The notes: generated by a model not told the origin, from the sequence alone. Shown: positions 18,666-29,536, counted from the first letter of the stretch. The stretch is DNA of 64,000 nucleotides from Salmonella enterica subsp. enterica serovar Choleraesuis (GCA_022846635.1 AP025685.1:1612001-1676000); one strand, 5' to 3'. Made by a program: numbers and translations.

Positions 18666-20477
18666 ATGAACCCGACATTGTTACGCGTAACAAATCGCAT
18701 TATTGAACGCTCCCGTTCAACCCGCGAAGCCTATCTGGCTCGCATCGAAGAAGCCAAAAGCAATACCGTGCACCGTTCAGAGCTTGCCTGCGGCAACCTG
18801 GCCCACGGTTTCGCGGCTTGCCAGCCGGATGATAAAGCTTCGCTGAAGAGCATGTTGCGTAACAATATCGCGATCATTACTGCCTACAACGACATGCTTT
18901 CGGCTCACCAGCCGTATGAGCACTATCCGGACGTTATCCGCAAAGCGCTGCACTCCGTTAATGCGGTAGGTCAGGTTGCAGGCGGCGTACCGGCAATGTG
19001 TGACGGCGTGACCCAGGGCCAGGATGGGATGGAACTCTCCCTGCTGAGCCGTGAAGTCATCGCGATGTCTTCTGCTATTGGTCTGTCCCACAATATGTTT
19101 GATGGCGCGCTGTTCCTTGGCGTGTGCGACAAAATCGTCCCTGGGCTGGTTATGTCTGCGCTGTCATTTGGCCATCTGCCTGCGGTATTCGTCCCATCAG
19201 GCCCGATGGCTAGCGGCTTGCCAAACAAAGAAAAAGTTCGCGTTCGTCAGCTGTTTGCCGAAGGTAAAGTTGGCCGCGATGCGCTGCTGGAAGCTGAGTC
19301 TGCTTCTTACCATGCGCCAGGTACCTGTACTTTCTACGGCACTGCAAACACTAACCAGATGGTTATTGAATTCATGGGTATGCAGCTGCCAGGTTCTTCT
19401 TTCATCCATCCGGATGCACCGCTGCGTGCTGAACTGACTGCCGCCGCCGCTCGCCAGGTGACTCGCCTGACCGGTAACGGCAACGATTGGATGCCGTTTG
19501 GTAAAATGGTTGATGAGAAAGTTGTGGTTAACGGCATCGTTTCTCTTCTGGCGACCGGTGGTTCTACTAACCACACCATGCATCTGGTGGCGATGGCTCG
19601 TGCTGCCGGCATCATCATCAACTGGGATGACTTCTCTGAAATCTCTGAAGTTGTGCCACTGATGTGCAAACTGTATCCAAACGGCCCGGCTGATATTAAC
19701 TACTTCCAGGCGGCGGGTGGCGTGCCGGTTCTGATGAGCGAACTGCTGAAAGGCGGCCTGCTGCACGAAGACGTAAACACCGTGGCTGGCTTCGGTCTGA
19801 AACGTTACCTGCAAGAGCCATGGCTGAATGATGGCAAACTGGACTGGCGTGAAGGCCCGGTTAAATCTCTGGACCCAGAGGTTCTGGCCAGCATTGAAGC
19901 TCCGTTCTCCAAACACGGCGGTACTAAAGTACTTAGCGGTAACCTTGGCCGCTCGGTAATGAAAACTTCTGCGGTACCGGTTGAAAACCAGGTTATCGAG
20001 GCTCCGGCCGTTGTTTTCGAAAGCCAGCACGACGTAGTTCCTGCGTTTGAAGCCGGTAAACTGGACCGCGATTGCGTTGTTGTTGTTCGCTTCCAGGGCC
20101 CTAAAGCTAACGGTATGCCGGAATTACATAAACTGATGCCACCGCTTGGTGTATTATTGGACCGCGGTTTCAAAGTTGCTCTGGTCACCGATGGCCGTCT
20201 GTCTGGCGCATCAGGTAAAGTGCCTTCCGCTATCCACGTCACCCCGGAAGCCTATGACGGCGGTCTGCTGGCTAAAGTCCATGACGGGGATATGATCCGT
20301 GTGAACGGCCAGACTGGTGAACTGACTCTGCTGGTTGACGAAAGCGAACTGGCTGCGCGTGAACCCCTGCGTCCAGACTTGAGCGCCCAGCGCATCGGTA
20401 CCGGCCGCGAACTGTTTGGCGCACTGCGCGAGAAATTCTCCGGTGCTGAACAGGGCGCAACCTGCATTATTTTTTGA
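18666..20477 (+). CDS. edd: Phosphogluconate dehydratase
   Basis: 603 residues, equal to E. coli Edd. Iron-sulfur dehydratase (IlvD/Edd family) that converts 6-phosphogluconate to KDPG, the first committed step of the Entner-Doudoroff pathway. Family signatures C-D-K-I-V-P-G near residue 155 and the C-terminal [13 protein letters not shown] are present. Start M-N-P-T-L-L-R follows GATGAGGATATTGT. It forms an operon with eda 48 bases downstream. Confidence 0.98.
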   Translation: MNPTLLRVTNRIIERSRSTREAYLARIEEAKSNTVHRSELACGNLAHGFAACQPDDKASLKSMLRNNIAIITAYNDMLSAHQPYEHYPDVIRKALHSVNAVGQVAGGVPAMCDGVTQGQDGMELSLLSREVIAMSSAIGLSHNMFDGALFLGVCDKIVPGLVMSALSFGHLPAVFVPSGPMASGLPNKEKVRVRQLFAEGKVGRDALLEAESASYHAPGTCTFYGTANTNQMVIEFMGMQLPGSSFIHPDAPLRAELTAAAARQVTRLTGNGNDWMPFGKMVDEKVVVNGIVSLLATGGSTNHTMHLVAMARAAGIIINWDDFSEISEVVPLMCKLYPNGPADINYFQAAGGVPVLMSELLKGGLLHEDVNTVAGFGLKRYLQEPWLNDGKLDWREGPVKSLDPEVLASIEAPFSKHGGTKVLSGNLGRSVMKTSAVPVENQVIEAPAVVFESQHDVVPAFEAGKLDRDCVVVVRFQGPKANGMPELHKLMPPLGVLLDRGFKVALVTDGRLSGASGKVPSAIHVTPEAYDGGLLAKVHDGDMIRVNGQTGELTLLVDESELAAREPLRPDLSAQRIGTGRELFGALREKFSGAEQGATCIIF

Positions 20478-20525
20478 TTAGCCCTTGGGTTAACGGTTTC
20501 ACCTCCAAGAGAGAGACTATTTACA

Positions 20526-21164
20526 ATGAAAAACTGGAAAGTTAGTGCCGAACAGATCCTGAAAACCGGCCCGGTAGTGCCTGTTATCGTCGTGAACAAA
20601 ATTGAACACGCGGTACCTATGGCTAAAGCACTGGTTGCTGGCGGCGTTCGCGTTCTGGAAGTAACTCTGCGTACCGAGTGCGCAATGGAAGCCATTCGCC
20701 TGATCGCTAAAGAAGTTCCTGACGCTATCGTGGGTGCCGGTACCGTAACTAACCCACAGCAGCTGAAAGAAGTGACTGAAGCGGGCGCTCAGTTCGCTAT
20801 CAGCCCTGGGCTGACCGACGAGCTGCTGAAAGCCGCAACTGCCGGTACTATCCCGCTTATCCCGGGTATCAGCACCGTTTCTGAACTGATGCTGGGTATG
20901 TCTCACGGTCTGAAAGAATTTAAATTCTTCCCGGCTGAAGCTAACGGCGGCGTGAAAGCTCTGCAGGCCATTGCTGGTCCATTCGCTCACATCCGTTTCT
21001 GCCCAACTGGCGGCATCTCTCCGGCTAACTACCGTGACTACCTGGCACTGAAAAGCGTTCTGTGCATCGGTGGTTCCTGGCTGGTTCCAGCCGACGCGCT
21101 GGAAAGCGGTGATTACGATCGCATCACTCGCCTGGCGCGTGAAGCTGTTGAAGGCGCTAAATAA
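20526..21164 (+). CDS. eda: KDPG/KHG aldolase
   Basis: 212 residues (E. coli 213). Class I aldolase that splits KDPG into pyruvate and glyceraldehyde-3-phosphate. The Schiff-base lysine is in [12 protein letters not shown] and the catalytic glutamate in T-L-R-T-E-C-A-M. Follows edd with a good RBS (CAAGAGAGAG). The C-terminus ends E-G-A-K, one residue shorter than E. coli. KdgR, which also controls eda in E. coli, is not at its usual place in this window. Confidence 0.98.
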   Translation: MKNWKVSAEQILKTGPVVPVIVVNKIEHAVPMAKALVAGGVRVLEVTLRTECAMEAIRLIAKEVPDAIVGAGTVTNPQQLKEVTEAGAQFAISPGLTDELLKAATAGTIPLIPGISTVSELMLGMSHGLKEFKFFPAEANGGVKALQAIAGPFAHIRFCPTGGISPANYRDYLALKSVLCIGGSWLVPADALESGDYDRITRLAREAVEGAK

Positions 21165-21176
21165 TAGCGTCTTACT

Positions 21177-21205
21177 AAAAAGCCCCCAAATGGGGGCTTT
21201 TTTTT
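21177..21205. terminator. Bidirectional terminator between eda and purT
   Basis: AAAAGCCCCC (21177-21186) and GGGGGCTTTT form a strong hairpin with eight Ts; it serves the convergent eda and purT. Confidence 0.9.
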
Positions 21206-21226
21206 GCCTGCAATTTATAAAACCGA

Positions 21227-22411
21227 TTACTCGCCGGCAAAGACGTTTACGCTGGCGGCGGCGTCTACCGCGAGTTTGACCGCATCCCGGATACTGTCAG
21301 CGCTGGCCAGTACTACCCCTAGACGGCGGCTGCCATCAATCACAGGCTTAGCAAACAGGCGCAGCTGTAACCCGGCGCCCACGGCACCATTAAGCCCGTC
21401 AAACATAATATTTTGGCTGGTGAGCTGTGGCAGGATAACGGCGGAAGCCGCAGGCCCGTACTGGCGAATTGCGCCGACCGGAAGCCCTAAAAAGGCGCGC
21501 ACATGCAGGGCGAATTCGGAGAGATCCTGCGAGATAAGTGTCACCAGGCCAGTGTCGTGCGGGCGCGGTGAAACTTCGCTGAAGATAACCTCATCACCGC
21601 GCACAAATAGCTCGACGCCAAACAGCCCAAAACCTCCCAACGCAGTGACAACTTCTTTGGCGATTCTCTGACTGGCGGCCAGAGCCTGTTCGCTCATTTG
21701 CTGAGGCTGCCAGGACTCACGATAATCACCATCCTGCTGCCGGTGGCCTATCGGCGCGCAGAAGTGAATTCCGTCCACCGCGCTAACGGTAAGCAGCGTT
21801 ATCTCGTAATCAAAATCAACCAGCCCTTCAACAATGACTTTTCCCGCCCCCGCGCGACCACCTTCTTGTGCATAGCGCCAGGCGGCATCCAACTGATCTG
21901 CCTTCCGAACCAGCGTCTGTCCTTTACCGGAGGAGCTCATTACCGGCTTTATCAGGCAGGGCAGGGAGATTTCGCTAATTGCAGCATCCAGCTGTTCGCG
22001 GGTGGCGGCGAAGCGGTAAGGAGAGGTAGGTAATGCCAGCGTTTCCGCCGCCAGGCGGCGGATAGCCTCCCGGTTCATGGTAATTTGCGCCGCCCGGGCG
22101 GTAGGAACAACCTTCTGCCCGGCTTGCTCCAGCTCTACCAGCGTAGCGGTGGCGATGGCTTCAATCTCCGGGACGATATAATCCGGGCGTTCTTCTGCAA
22201 CCAGCCGGGCCAGCGCTTCACCATCGAGCATATCGATAACGTGATAGCGATGGGCCACCTGCATAGCCGGAGCGTTAGGGTAACGATCGACGGCGATAAC
22301 CTCCAGACCAAGGCGCTGGCATTCGATAGCCACTTCTTTGCCAAGCTCACCTGAGCCGAGCAACATTACGCGAGTGGCCGTAGGGCTAAGAGCGGTTCCC
22401 AGGGATAACAT
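21227..22411 (-). CDS. purT: Formate-dependent phosphoribosylglycinamide formyltransferase 2
   Basis: 394 residues (E. coli 392). ATP-grasp enzyme that formylates GAR with formate and ATP, the folate-independent version of purine step 3. N-terminal G-S-G-E-L-G-K-E, glycine-rich ATP-binding loop S-S-S-G-K-G-Q-T, and metal-ligating [10 protein letters not shown] are present. I chose ATG 22411 (M-L-S-L-G-T-A-L) because GGAGG lies 9 bases before it, whereas the in-frame GTG at 22417 is too close to that RBS. A PurR box lies upstream. Confidence 0.97.
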   Translation of the reverse strand: MLSLGTALSPTATRVMLLGSGELGKEVAIECQRLGLEVIAVDRYPNAPAMQVAHRYHVIDMLDGEALARLVAEERPDYIVPEIEAIATATLVELEQAGQKVVPTARAAQITMNREAIRRLAAETLALPTSPYRFAATREQLDAAISEISLPCLIKPVMSSSGKGQTLVRKADQLDAAWRYAQEGGRAGAGKVIVEGLVDFDYEITLLTVSAVDGIHFCAPIGHRQQDGDYRESWQPQQMSEQALAASQRIAKEVVTALGGFGLFGVELFVRGDEVIFSEVSPRPHDTGLVTLISQDLSEFALHVRAFLGLPVGAIRQYGPAASAVILPQLTSQNIMFDGLNGAVGAGLQLRLFAKPVIDGSRRLGVVLASADSIRDAVKLAVDAAASVNVFAGE

Positions 22412-22451
22412 CTGCACATTTCCTCCACGGTAAAAGACCGGCGCAGTATAT

Positions 22452-22467
22452 ACGAAAACGTTTGCGT
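22452..22467 (-). promoter_or_regulatory. PurR operator upstream of purT
   Basis: Read on the minus strand, ACGCAAACGTTTTCGT matches the PurR consensus at all informative positions. It lies 41 bases before the purT start. Confidence 0.88.
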
Positions 22468-22512
22468 TAGGAGGGTTTTTGTCACTTGAGCTAAAACCGT
22501 ATTTTTGATATA

Positions 22513-22528
22513 CTGTATATAAACACAG
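22513..22528 (+). promoter_or_regulatory. LexA box of yebG
   Basis: CTGTATATAAACACAG (22513-22528), inside TACTGT...ACAGTA, fits the strong LexA consensus CTGTATATAtatACAG. It lies 19 bases before the yebG start, as in E. coli. Confidence 0.92.
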
Positions 22529-22547
22529 TAAAATAAGAGGCCCTACA

Positions 22548-22868
22548 ATGGCGGTTGAAGTTAAATATGTCGTTGTTCGAAACGGTGAGGAAAAAATGTC
22601 TTTTGCCAGTAAGAAAGATGCGGATGCCTACGACAAAATGCTCGATCTGGCCGAGTCCCTGACGGACTGGCTGGGACAAAGCCCGGTTGCGCTTGAAGAT
22701 GCCGCACGTGAAGAGCTGGCATTATGGCTGGCAGGGCAAAAAGACGAGCTGAACACCCTGCTGCGCACCGGTAAACTTCCTGACGCCGAGGAAGCGCCTT
22801 CCGCTCCGGCAAAAAAATCGGCCAAAATGAAAGCCGTTGCGGATGACCAGTCGAAACAGGCGGCTTGA
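22548..22868 (+). CDS. yebG: YebG, SOS-induced DNA damage protein
   Basis: 106 residues (E. coli 96). Small LexA-controlled protein of unknown biochemical activity. The conserved core [17 protein letters not shown] and [15 protein letters not shown] is clear. The C-terminal third is a low-complexity Ala/Lys/Pro tail (A-P-A-K-K-S-A-K) a little longer than in E. coli. Start ATG at 22548 follows AAGAGGCCCTACA. Preceded by a near-perfect LexA box. Confidence 0.94.
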   Translation: MAVEVKYVVVRNGEEKMSFASKKDADAYDKMLDLAESLTDWLGQSPVALEDAAREELALWLAGQKDELNTLLRTGKLPDAEEAPSAPAKKSAKMKAVADDQSKQAA

Positions 22869-22888
22869 TTACTGAGTGAAGCCTCACT

Positions 22889-22910
22889 ACGGCCACCTGA
22901 TGGTGGCCGT
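22889..22910 (+). terminator. Hairpin after yebG
   Basis: ACGGCCACC and GGTGGCCGT form a perfect 9-bp stem with a TGAT loop. The following tract (ATTCATTT) is only moderately T-rich. The rest of the 22911-23164 gap, where E. coli has yebF, shows no recognisable gene. Confidence 0.6.
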
Positions 22911-23164
22911 ATTCATTTGGACGGAGGCTTTATCTGCTTCGTCGCTTTGAGCGGCCTGTCTGCTATATCTGTAGCCGTTGTTTGCCCCAACCTTTCATCG
23001 TCAATGATTCGTTTCCCGCTCTGCTGCGCAACGCACCGTCATATTCATATCGATGATAAAAGCAGTAACCTCTATATCCTTTGCGCATCTTTTGCCTTCC
23101 CGACACAATTTGACGTTCAGTCGCTTACGCTCAAAGTCCGATCCTCAATGCGTGAGAGAAAACG

Positions 23165-23851
23165 ATGAGTTCCTGGCTGAATCAATTGCAGGGCCTGTTA
23201 ACCAAAAACTTGCCTGGTAACGCCGAGACTGGCGGAAAGTCTGGTGGCCTGTCCGATATGCTGGTGCCCGGTGCGCTTGGCGGGCTGGCGGGATTACTGG
23301 TAGCCAGTAAATCATCGCGCAAGATGCTGGCAAAGTATGGCACCGGCGCTTTACTGGTCGGCGGTGGCGCTGTGGCCGGGAGCGTACTGTGGAATAAATA
23401 CCGCAACCGGATGCCATCGGCCCGGCAGCCGATACCCGCTGAGTCTGCCGCACCCGCGGTTCAACCCGCCTGCGAACCGGCTACCGATCCACGAACCGAA
23501 CGTTTAATTACTGCGCTGGTATTTGCCGCACGCAGCGACGGACATATTGATGATCGGGAGCAGGCGAATATTGAGCAACAGTTGCAGCATGCGGGGCTGG
23601 AGCCACAGGGTCAGGCGCTAATTGCTAAAGCCCTTAACCAACAACTGGACCCACAGCGTCTTGCGGCCAGCGTCAGCGGTGAGGAAGAGGCGTTGCAACT
23701 TTACTTTGTTAGCTGCGCCGCTATCGACATCGATCACTTTATGGAGCGTTCATACCTTGATGCCTTGGGTGAGGCGCTTGGGCTGCCGCTCGATGTACGC
23801 CAGGCCATTGAGCTTGATCTTAAATCACAAAAGCAAACGCTGGCTGAATAA
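23165..23851 (+). CDS. yebE: YebE, DUF533 inner-membrane protein
   Basis: 228 residues (E. coli 219). The N-terminal part has two hydrophobic stretches ([14 protein letters not shown] and [13 protein letters not shown]) around a conserved [11 protein letters not shown]; the C-terminal half is a TerB-like helical domain ([12 protein letters not shown], about 118-225). In E. coli it belongs to the envelope-stress-responsive genes, but its function is unknown. The Pro/Ala linker (about 85-105) is longer than in E. coli. yebF, its E. coli neighbour, is absent. Confidence 0.92.
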   Translation: MSSWLNQLQGLLTKNLPGNAETGGKSGGLSDMLVPGALGGLAGLLVASKSSRKMLAKYGTGALLVGGGAVAGSVLWNKYRNRMPSARQPIPAESAAPAVQPACEPATDPRTERLITALVFAARSDGHIDDREQANIEQQLQHAGLEPQGQALIAKALNQQLDPQRLAASVSGEEEALQLYFVSCAAIDIDHFMERSYLDALGEALGLPLDVRQAIELDLKSQKQTLAE

Positions 23852-23940
23852 CCGCTTATCTGCTCCGGCTGGACTTTTACTTGCTTCGCTGGCCATTTTG
23901 GCCGACCTTAGCAGGACAATTTCCGCCGGAGTTTTCTTTT

Positions 23941-25986
23941 ATGCCCCCTGTAGCACCGAAAAAACCGCAGGCTCTGACTAGCCATAATGATACCCGCCAG
24001 GATCCCTGGTACTGGCTGCGCGATGATGAACGCAGTAATCCGGAAGTGCTCGACTATTTACGCCAGGAAAATGACTGGGCAGAACGTGCCATGGCGGCAA
24101 ACGCCGGTCTGCGGAATACGGTATTGCAGGAACTTATCGGGCGTATCCCACCTCAGGATGATTCCGTACCTTATATCAGCAACGGCTGGCGCTATCGCCA
24201 ACGCTATGCAGAGGGAAAAGAATATCCTATCTATCAGCGCCAGGCCCTGGAGGCTGATGAGAATGACTGGCAGGTTCTGCTGGATGGCAATGAACAGGCA
24301 GAAGGCCACGAATGGTATGCCACCGGGCGTCTGGCCGTATCGCCGGATAATCAGCTGCTGGCCGTGGCGGAAGACTTTGTATCGCGCCGTCAGTATCAAT
24401 TACGAGTGCGTGACCTGCAAACCGGACATTGGCTGGATGAGCTGCTGGAAAATGTCGAGCCGGATGTTGAGTGGGCGGCAGATAGCCGTGGCTTCTGGTA
24501 TCTGCGGAAAAATCCGCAAACGTTGCAACCATGGCAAGTATGGTTCCACCAATTGGGGCAGCCGGTCAGCTGCGACAGACTGGTCTGGCAGGAAGATGAC
24601 TGTCTGTTTTATATCGGGCTGTATAAAACCAGTTCCCGACGCTACGTCGGTATTGCCCTCAATAGCAGTACCACCAGCGAAACGCGACTGCTGGATGCGG
24701 AGAACCCGGAGCTTGAAGCGCGTTGCCTGATCCCTCGCCGTAAAGATCATGAATACGATGTTGATCACCTTGGTGAAGCGTTTATTGTGCGCTCCAATCG
24801 GGAAGGTAAAACCTTTGGGTTGTATCAAGCGATTGAACCAGATGATGAAACCACCTGGCTGACGCTGGTGGCGGTGCGCGATGCGGTTATGCTGGAAGAC
24901 TTCACTTTATTTAATCGCTGGCTGGTACTGGCCGAGCGTGAACGTGGGGTGACGCGTCTGCGTTATATCGAGAGGACATCAGGGCAGGAAAAACGGGTTG
25001 AGTTTAGCGACCCGGCGTATGTGACCTGGGTTGGCGTGAATCGTCAGCCGGAAAGCGACTGGCTGCGCTATGGCTACTCTTCGCTAACTACGCCGACAAC
25101 GGTCTATGAGCTGAATATGGCCAGCGGCGAGCGGCGCATGTTAAAGCAAACGCCGGTAGCGGGTTTTGAGGACGGCGCATACCAGAGCGAACGATTATGG
25201 ATTGCCGCGGATGATGGCGTCGAAGTGCCGGTATCGCTGGTATATCGCCGCGATAGTTTTGTTTCGAGCCGTAATCCGCTGCTGGTATATGGCTATGGCA
25301 GCTATGGAGTCAGTATTGACGCCGGATTTGATGCCGAGCGGCTAAGCCTGCTGGACCGGGGTTTTGTATTTGCAATTGCTCACGTGCGCGGCGGCGGCGA
25401 GCTTGGCCAGCAGTGGTATGAAGATGGGAAATTCCTACACAAAACCCGCAGCTTTACCGATTATCTGGCGGTATGTCGTGCCTTGCTTGAGCGCGGCTAC
25501 GGCGACCCGCAGCGCCTTTATGGCATGGGCGGAAGTGCCGGCGGTTTACTCATGGGAGCGGCGATTAATATGGCTCCCGATCTATTTCATGGCGTGGTGG
25601 CTCAGGTGCCGTTTGTGGATGTGCTCACTACGATGCTCGATGAGTCTATCCCGCTAACGACCGGTGAGTTTGAAGAATGGGGTAACCCGCAGGATCCGGT
25701 TTACTATGAATATATCAAAGGCTACAGCCCCTATGACAATGTTAGCGCCCAGAACTACCCCCATCTGCTAGTTACCAGTGGTCTGCATGACTCTCAGGTG
25801 CAGTACTGGGAACCGGCCAAATGGGTGGCAAAATTGCGGGAATATAAAACTGACAATAATCAGCTATTGCTCATGACCGACATGGCAGCCGGTCACGGAG
25901 GCAAATCCGGGCGCTTTAAAGCCTGTGAAGACAGCGCGCTGGAGTTTACCTTTCTGATAGCGCTGGCCGAAGGGGCCGTAAATTAA
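23941..25986 (+). CDS. ptrB: Oligopeptidase B (protease II)
   Basis: 681 residues (E. coli 686). Cytosolic serine peptidase of family S9A that cuts oligopeptides after Arg/Lys. N-terminal seven-bladed propeller, then the alpha/beta-hydrolase domain with the nucleophile in G-M-G-G-S-A-G-G, the Asp in T-S-G-L-H-D-S-Q and the His in [10 protein letters not shown] start at M-P-P-V-A-P-K-K-P (23941), which has GGAG 10 bases upstream and matches the family; the longer frame from 23881 adds an unsupported 20 residues. Its stop overlaps the exoX stop by two bases, tail to tail. Confidence 0.95.
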   Translation: MPPVAPKKPQALTSHNDTRQDPWYWLRDDERSNPEVLDYLRQENDWAERAMAANAGLRNTVLQELIGRIPPQDDSVPYISNGWRYRQRYAEGKEYPIYQRQALEADENDWQVLLDGNEQAEGHEWYATGRLAVSPDNQLLAVAEDFVSRRQYQLRVRDLQTGHWLDELLENVEPDVEWAADSRGFWYLRKNPQTLQPWQVWFHQLGQPVSCDRLVWQEDDCLFYIGLYKTSSRRYVGIALNSSTTSETRLLDAENPELEARCLIPRRKDHEYDVDHLGEAFIVRSNREGKTFGLYQAIEPDDETTWLTLVAVRDAVMLEDFTLFNRWLVLAERERGVTRLRYIERTSGQEKRVEFSDPAYVTWVGVNRQPESDWLRYGYSSLTTPTTVYELNMASGERRMLKQTPVAGFEDGAYQSERLWIAADDGVEVPVSLVYRRDSFVSSRNPLLVYGYGSYGVSIDAGFDAERLSLLDRGFVFAIAHVRGGGELGQQWYEDGKFLHKTRSFTDYLAVCRALLERGYGDPQRLYGMGGSAGGLLMGAAINMAPDLFHGVVAQVPFVDVLTTMLDESIPLTTGEFEEWGNPQDPVYYEYIKGYSPYDNVSAQNYPHLLVTSGLHDSQVQYWEPAKWVAKLREYKTDNNQLLLMTDMAAGHGGKSGRFKACEDSALEFTFLIALAEGAVN

Positions 25987-26642
25987 GGCTCAAGGTAATG
26001 GCGTAGCGTCAGCCGCAGCTCCGGCGTCAAATTTTTGACGCTGGTTAGCATCCAGTGCAAATAACGCGGATCTTTGCTGGCAATTTCCGCCACCGGCAGT
26101 CCGCGATATTTACCAAATGGCAGAGTCGCCACCAACCCAGGGCGGCCGGTTACGTCCAGCATTTCCGGCGGCGTCCAGCCAGAAACGTCCATAATGTGCA
26201 ACAGCAGCGCGGCGGTAATGTAACAGTCATACAGCGCCCGGTGATGGTGTAAATCGGCAGGTGGGGTGACGTTAAGTTTGAGTGATTTATACAGGCCCAT
26301 GTTGCTGTATTTAATACCAGGCCACAGGCGGCGAGCCAGTTTCATGGTGCAAATCCACTCCCCGCCCATTTCTGGCAGCATGCGCCTATCAAAACTCGCA
26401 TTGTGAGCTACATACCACGGGTTGCCGCTATATCGTGTAACAACCTCTTCCAGCGGCGGTTTGTTTGCCACCATCTGTTCGGTAATTTTATGAATAGCCA
26501 TCGCCTGAGGAGATATAGGCCGGTCTGGCCGCACCAGGTCGCTCATTGGGTTGACTATCTGACCATTCAGAATATCAACCGAGGCTATCTCAACGACGCC
26601 TCCCTGCAACCCGCAGGTTTCGGTATCGATTACGCGCAGCAT
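25983..26642 (-). CDS. exoX: Exodeoxyribonuclease X
   Basis: 219 residues (E. coli 220). DnaQ-superfamily 3'-5' exonuclease used in methyl-directed mismatch repair and recombination. ExoI D-T-E-T-C-G, Exo[10 protein letters not shown] and ExoIII H-R-A-L-Y-D are all intact. The start M-L-R-V-I-D-T-E-T was chosen over the long in-frame extension to 26747, which would run into the yobB reading frame. Follows yobB by 25 bases on the same strand. Confidence 0.96.
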   Translation of the reverse strand: MLRVIDTETCGLQGGVVEIASVDILNGQIVNPMSDLVRPDRPISPQAMAIHKITEQMVANKPPLEEVVTRYSGNPWYVAHNASFDRRMLPEMGGEWICTMKLARRLWPGIKYSNMGLYKSLKLNVTPPADLHHHRALYDCYITAALLLHIMDVSGWTPPEMLDVTGRPGLVATLPFGKYRGLPVAEIASKDPRYLHWMLTSVKNLTPELRLTLRHYLEP

Positions 26643-26667
26643 AACGCTTGCTCCGACGGAAAAACCC

Positions 26668-27396
26668 CTAGCGTAATGGAACGACTTCGCCTTGCCAACC
26701 CTCATTCCGTCGTCGCCCGATAACCAGCAGCTCGCCTTCATCCCCACGCATCACAAGTTGCCCATGCTCATCCCAGCAGGAGCTTCGGCCAACAGGACGG
26801 TTGTTACCACTTGAGGCGGTATGGTTAGCCATAAGGACGGCCATATTGTATTTTCGCGCCCAGGCTTGTAACCAATGACTGGCGAGCGGCCATTTAAGTT
26901 CACTGGTTACCAGCCCAGAGGCGTGGAGATCTGCGCCGTATGATGCTTCGTGGCTGGGGAAATACTCGCTATCGTGAGTACTGTCGAAATCTAACGAAAA
27001 ACGCTGTCCCTTATGACCCGCAATCGGCAGGCCAGGTTGAGCATAACCGCCAGGGTTGTGAGTGCGGGAACATTGCAACCGCCCGCCGTCCGGCATGAAA
27101 CAAACGGCTCCACTGGAGATTTTTAGCCCATCGGCCTGAGCAATCGGCAGGCCGGCAACAATTGTCATTTCATGGCGCTGCGCCGCTAGTTGTAGCGGTA
27201 TCAGGCTTAAGGGATTTTGCGGGGTAGGGCGATAGTCTTCGCCAGGCAGGCCGGTGAGTGAATATTCCGGAAAAACCAGGAGCTCGACGCCATTGAGCGC
27301 GGCGCATTCCACAAAGCGTAAATGGTTTTCAATATTATGATGAACATTATCAGGTACGCTTGCCACCTGTGCGGCGGCAATATTCCAGTGCCTCAT
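26668..27396 (-). CDS. yobB: YobB, nitrilase-superfamily protein, probably catalytically inactive
   Basis: 242 residues (E. coli 218). Carbon-nitrogen hydrolase fold. The glutamate of the Glu-Lys-Cys triad is present (V-F-P-E-Y-S-L-T-G), but where active members have K in Y-x-K-x-H this protein has C-S-R-T-H, and where they have the nucleophile C in I-C-Y-D-x-x-F-P it has V-T-S-E-L-K-W-P. By this hand alignment both Lys and Cys are lost (Arg and Thr), so it is likely a pseudoenzyme. Ends G-W-Q-G-E-V-V-P-L-R like E. coli YobB. Start ATG 27396 follows AAGGATAATGCT. Confidence 0.88.
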   Translation of the reverse strand: MRHWNIAAAQVASVPDNVHHNIENHLRFVECAALNGVELLVFPEYSLTGLPGEDYRPTPQNPLSLIPLQLAAQRHEMTIVAGLPIAQADGLKISSGAVCFMPDGGRLQCSRTHNPGGYAQPGLPIAGHKGQRFSLDFDSTHDSEYFPSHEASYGADLHASGLVTSELKWPLASHWLQAWARKYNMAVLMANHTASSGNNRPVGRSSCWDEHGQLVMRGDEGELLVIGRRRNEGWQGEVVPLR

Positions 27397-27520
27397 AGCA
27401 TTATCCTTATGCAATCCAGCCTCGGTGAGTAAATCTATACTTCGGTGGCAGAGGTGGGCAACCGCCCATCGCGGGCAGTTTAGCAGCAAAAGTGTAAGGC
27501 TATGTCATGGAAAGACAGCG

Positions 27521-27751
27521 TTATTTAGATTTTGGTTCGTAGGGCAGGCGCGACAAGTTCACGGATGCCAGGCGGTGGGCTACCAGCCGTTCGCGAAACC
27601 ACCCTCGCAGAGCCTCAGGCTGCTCGCGCTCAACGGCTTCGGCAATGACCGGCATGTTATAGCGCTCTTTAAAGGCAACGCCCGCTGCGGCCAGATCAAC
27701 GTTAACTTTATCCATCTCATCCTGCGGTAACAGGGCCAGATTAATACTCAT
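27521..27751 (-). CDS. holE: DNA polymerase III theta subunit
   Basis: 76 residues, equal to E. coli HolE. It binds and stabilises the epsilon proofreading subunit in the Pol III core. The centre ([20 protein letters not shown]) is identical to E. coli over a long run. Start M-S-I-N-L-A-L-L at 27751 by homology, after GGAGGAAATTT; the longer open frame upstream to 27874 has no homology. Confidence 0.96.
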   Translation of the reverse strand: MSINLALLPQDEMDKVNVDLAAAGVAFKERYNMPVIAEAVEREQPEALRGWFRERLVAHRLASVNLSRLPYEPKSK

Positions 27752-27897
27752 AAATTTCCTCCGGTTTGCGGCGATGAAATTACTGTTTCCGACACAGAAT
27801 AACAAGCCTTTTACGGGTGATGAGCAGCGGATGACTCGACTTAAATCACAGCTATCTATATTCTGGCGGGCCACTATTTACGCAAAAGGAATGAATT

Positions 27898-28272
27898 ATG
27901 GCAGGAAAGCGCCACGGTCTGGCTGCAATGGCTCTTGCACTGGCTGCAATTTTTACATCTCCGGCGGCTTTAGCACATGCACATTTGCAACAGCAGATCC
28001 CCGCAGCTGACTCCGTAAATAACGAAGGCGTAAGCGTACTAAAACTGACTTTCTCTGAGCAGATAGAGCCAACTTTAAGCTCGGTATCGGTCATTGATGC
28101 CAGCGGCAATGTAGTGACCTCTCACCAGGCTAAACGCTCCCCCGATACGACTCGCCAGCTTCTGGTGTTATTCGACGATCCGCTAAAATCTGGTCAATAT
28201 CAGGTGGAATGGCAAGTTGTATCAGTTGATAGCCATAAAACTCAGGGTAACTATAGCTTTAGCGTGAAATAA
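27898..28272 (+). CDS. yobA: CopC-family periplasmic copper-binding protein YobA
   Basis: 124 residues. A Sec signal peptide (to S-P-A-A-L-A) leaves mature N-terminus H-A-H-L-Q-Q; the amino-terminal His and the D-S-H-K near the C-terminus are the Cu(II) ligands expected for CopC proteins. The methionine-rich Cu(I) site of some CopC members is not seen. First gene of a yobA-yebZ-yebY operon; yebZ starts 1 base after its stop. In E. coli this operon is linked to copper homeostasis. Confidence 0.93.
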   Translation: MAGKRHGLAAMALALAAIFTSPAALAHAHLQQQIPAADSVNNEGVSVLKLTFSEQIEPTLSSVSVIDASGNVVTSHQAKRSPDTTRQLLVLFDDPLKSGQYQVEWQVVSVDSHKTQGNYSFSVK

Positions 28273-28273
28273 C

Positions 28274-29143
28274 ATGCTGCTGGAATTCAGCTGGATAAGC
28301 CTGCGCGCCGGGCATTTTCTGGCGCTGATGTTGAGTGCAGGAATGGCCGCCTCTACGCAACTCGCACCAGCAGAGCTGCGTCAGAGACTTGGCCGGGCGC
28401 TAAGCCGAACCGGGCGAGGCTTGTTATGGATTAATGCCATTACCGTTACGCTGCTATTTGGTGCGCAGTGCGGCATGATGGGCAACGGCTGGATTGATGT
28501 TATTAATCCGGCGTTATGGAAAATTGTCTCTGGTACCCGCTTTGGCCTGCTGGGATTGGTGCAGATTATCCTGGCGTGGCTGACTTTATTCCTTGCCTGT
28601 CGATCGCCGCTGGGTTGCAAAGCCTTAGCGCTGGGCGCTTTTCAGCTGGTACTGATAGCGGGAACCGGACATAGCGCAATGAACTCCGGTCTGTCTGGGG
28701 CAGGTCAGCAATTAGCTCAGTCCTTACATTTGCTGGCGGCAGCAGGATGGAGCGGTGGTTTGGTGATATTTCTATATTGCCTGCGGCTGGTACGCGATGC
28801 GCAGTGGCGCGAACAGTCTATCCAGACCATGATGCGCTGCTCGCGCTACGGGCATTTGGCGGTAGTGTTGGTTGTGGCCGGTGGTATGTTCAATGGATGG
28901 TTGATTCTCGGATGGCCATTGCCCTGGAGTAGTCACTATCTATGGCTGCTGGGGATAAAAATCGCGTTGGTGATATTTATGGTGGCGCTGGCGATATATA
29001 ACCGATATAGATTAGTGCCGCAATTACGTCATGACGATGGGCAGGTCTGGCGACGTTTTGTTCGTACAACTCAGGCAGAGCTGGTTGTGTCCGTCATCGT
29101 TATTCTGCTGGTTAGTCTGTTTGCAACCTGGGAACCTTTTTAG
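28274..29143 (+). CDS. yebZ: CopD-family inner-membrane protein YebZ
   Basis: 289 residues (E. coli 290), with about eight predicted membrane segments spread over the whole length. CopD homologues are thought to move copper across the inner membrane together with a CopC partner. Conserved histidines are visible, for example in G-T-G-H-S-A-M-N and Q-S-L-H-L-L-A-A-A-G-W. Located between yobA and yebY with almost no spacing, so co-translation is likely. Confidence 0.93.
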   Translation: MLLEFSWISLRAGHFLALMLSAGMAASTQLAPAELRQRLGRALSRTGRGLLWINAITVTLLFGAQCGMMGNGWIDVINPALWKIVSGTRFGLLGLVQIILAWLTLFLACRSPLGCKALALGAFQLVLIAGTGHSAMNSGLSGAGQQLAQSLHLLAAAGWSGGLVIFLYCLRLVRDAQWREQSIQTMMRCSRYGHLAVVLVVAGGMFNGWLILGWPLPWSSHYLWLLGIKIALVIFMVALAIYNRYRLVPQLRHDDGQVWRRFVRTTQAELVVSVIVILLVSLFATWEPF

Positions 29144-29155
29144 CCAAGGAATAAA

Positions 29156-29509
29156 ATGCCAAATATGAAGAAGTTTGTTTTAAGCCTTATCCTGCTTGGA
29201 GCCAGCGGTGCTGCGCTGGCGGCGCCTCAGTTAGTCACTTTAAGTCAGTTTGAAGTGGGTAAGGCCCAGTGGCCATTTACTCGTGAAGAAGTCATGCTGA
29301 CCTGCCGGCCTGGACAGGCCCTTTACGTGATTAATCCCAGTACTTTGATGCAATATCCGCTTAATGAGACCGCGCTAAAGCAGGTTATTTCCAGTGGAGC
29401 TAAGGCTCAGACTGTCGATGTTATCCTGGCTGAAGACCCGGAGAAGCCTGGGCAGAAAAAAAGCCTGGACCCGATAATCAAACGGGCAGAAGCGCTGTGC
29501 GGGAATTAA
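29156..29509 (+). CDS. yebY: YebY, DUF2511 periplasmic protein
   Basis: 117 residues. A signal peptide ([10 protein letters not shown] through A-L-A-A) precedes a small domain with two cysteines (M-L-T-C-R-P-G and A-L-C-G-N) that could form a disulfide. The [12 protein letters not shown] motif is typical of E. coli YebY. AAGGA 5 bases before ATG 29156 supports that start over ATG 29165. Third gene of the copper-related operon. A hairpin follows at 29537-29565. Confidence 0.92.
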   Translation: MPNMKKFVLSLILLGASGAALAAPQLVTLSQFEVGKAQWPFTREEVMLTCRPGQALYVINPSTLMQYPLNETALKQVISSGAKAQTVDVILAEDPEKPGQKKSLDPIIKRAEALCGN

Positions 29510-29536
29510 CCATAGGATAAATCAGCAAAATAAAAA

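Noticed and set aside
19197..20030. 277-residue minus-strand ORF inside edd
   Set aside because: Antisense shadow of edd, caused by codon bias.
22917..23168. 83-residue ORF between yebG and yebE as yebF
   Set aside because: It does not resemble YebF, lacks a proper signal peptide and overlaps the yebE start.
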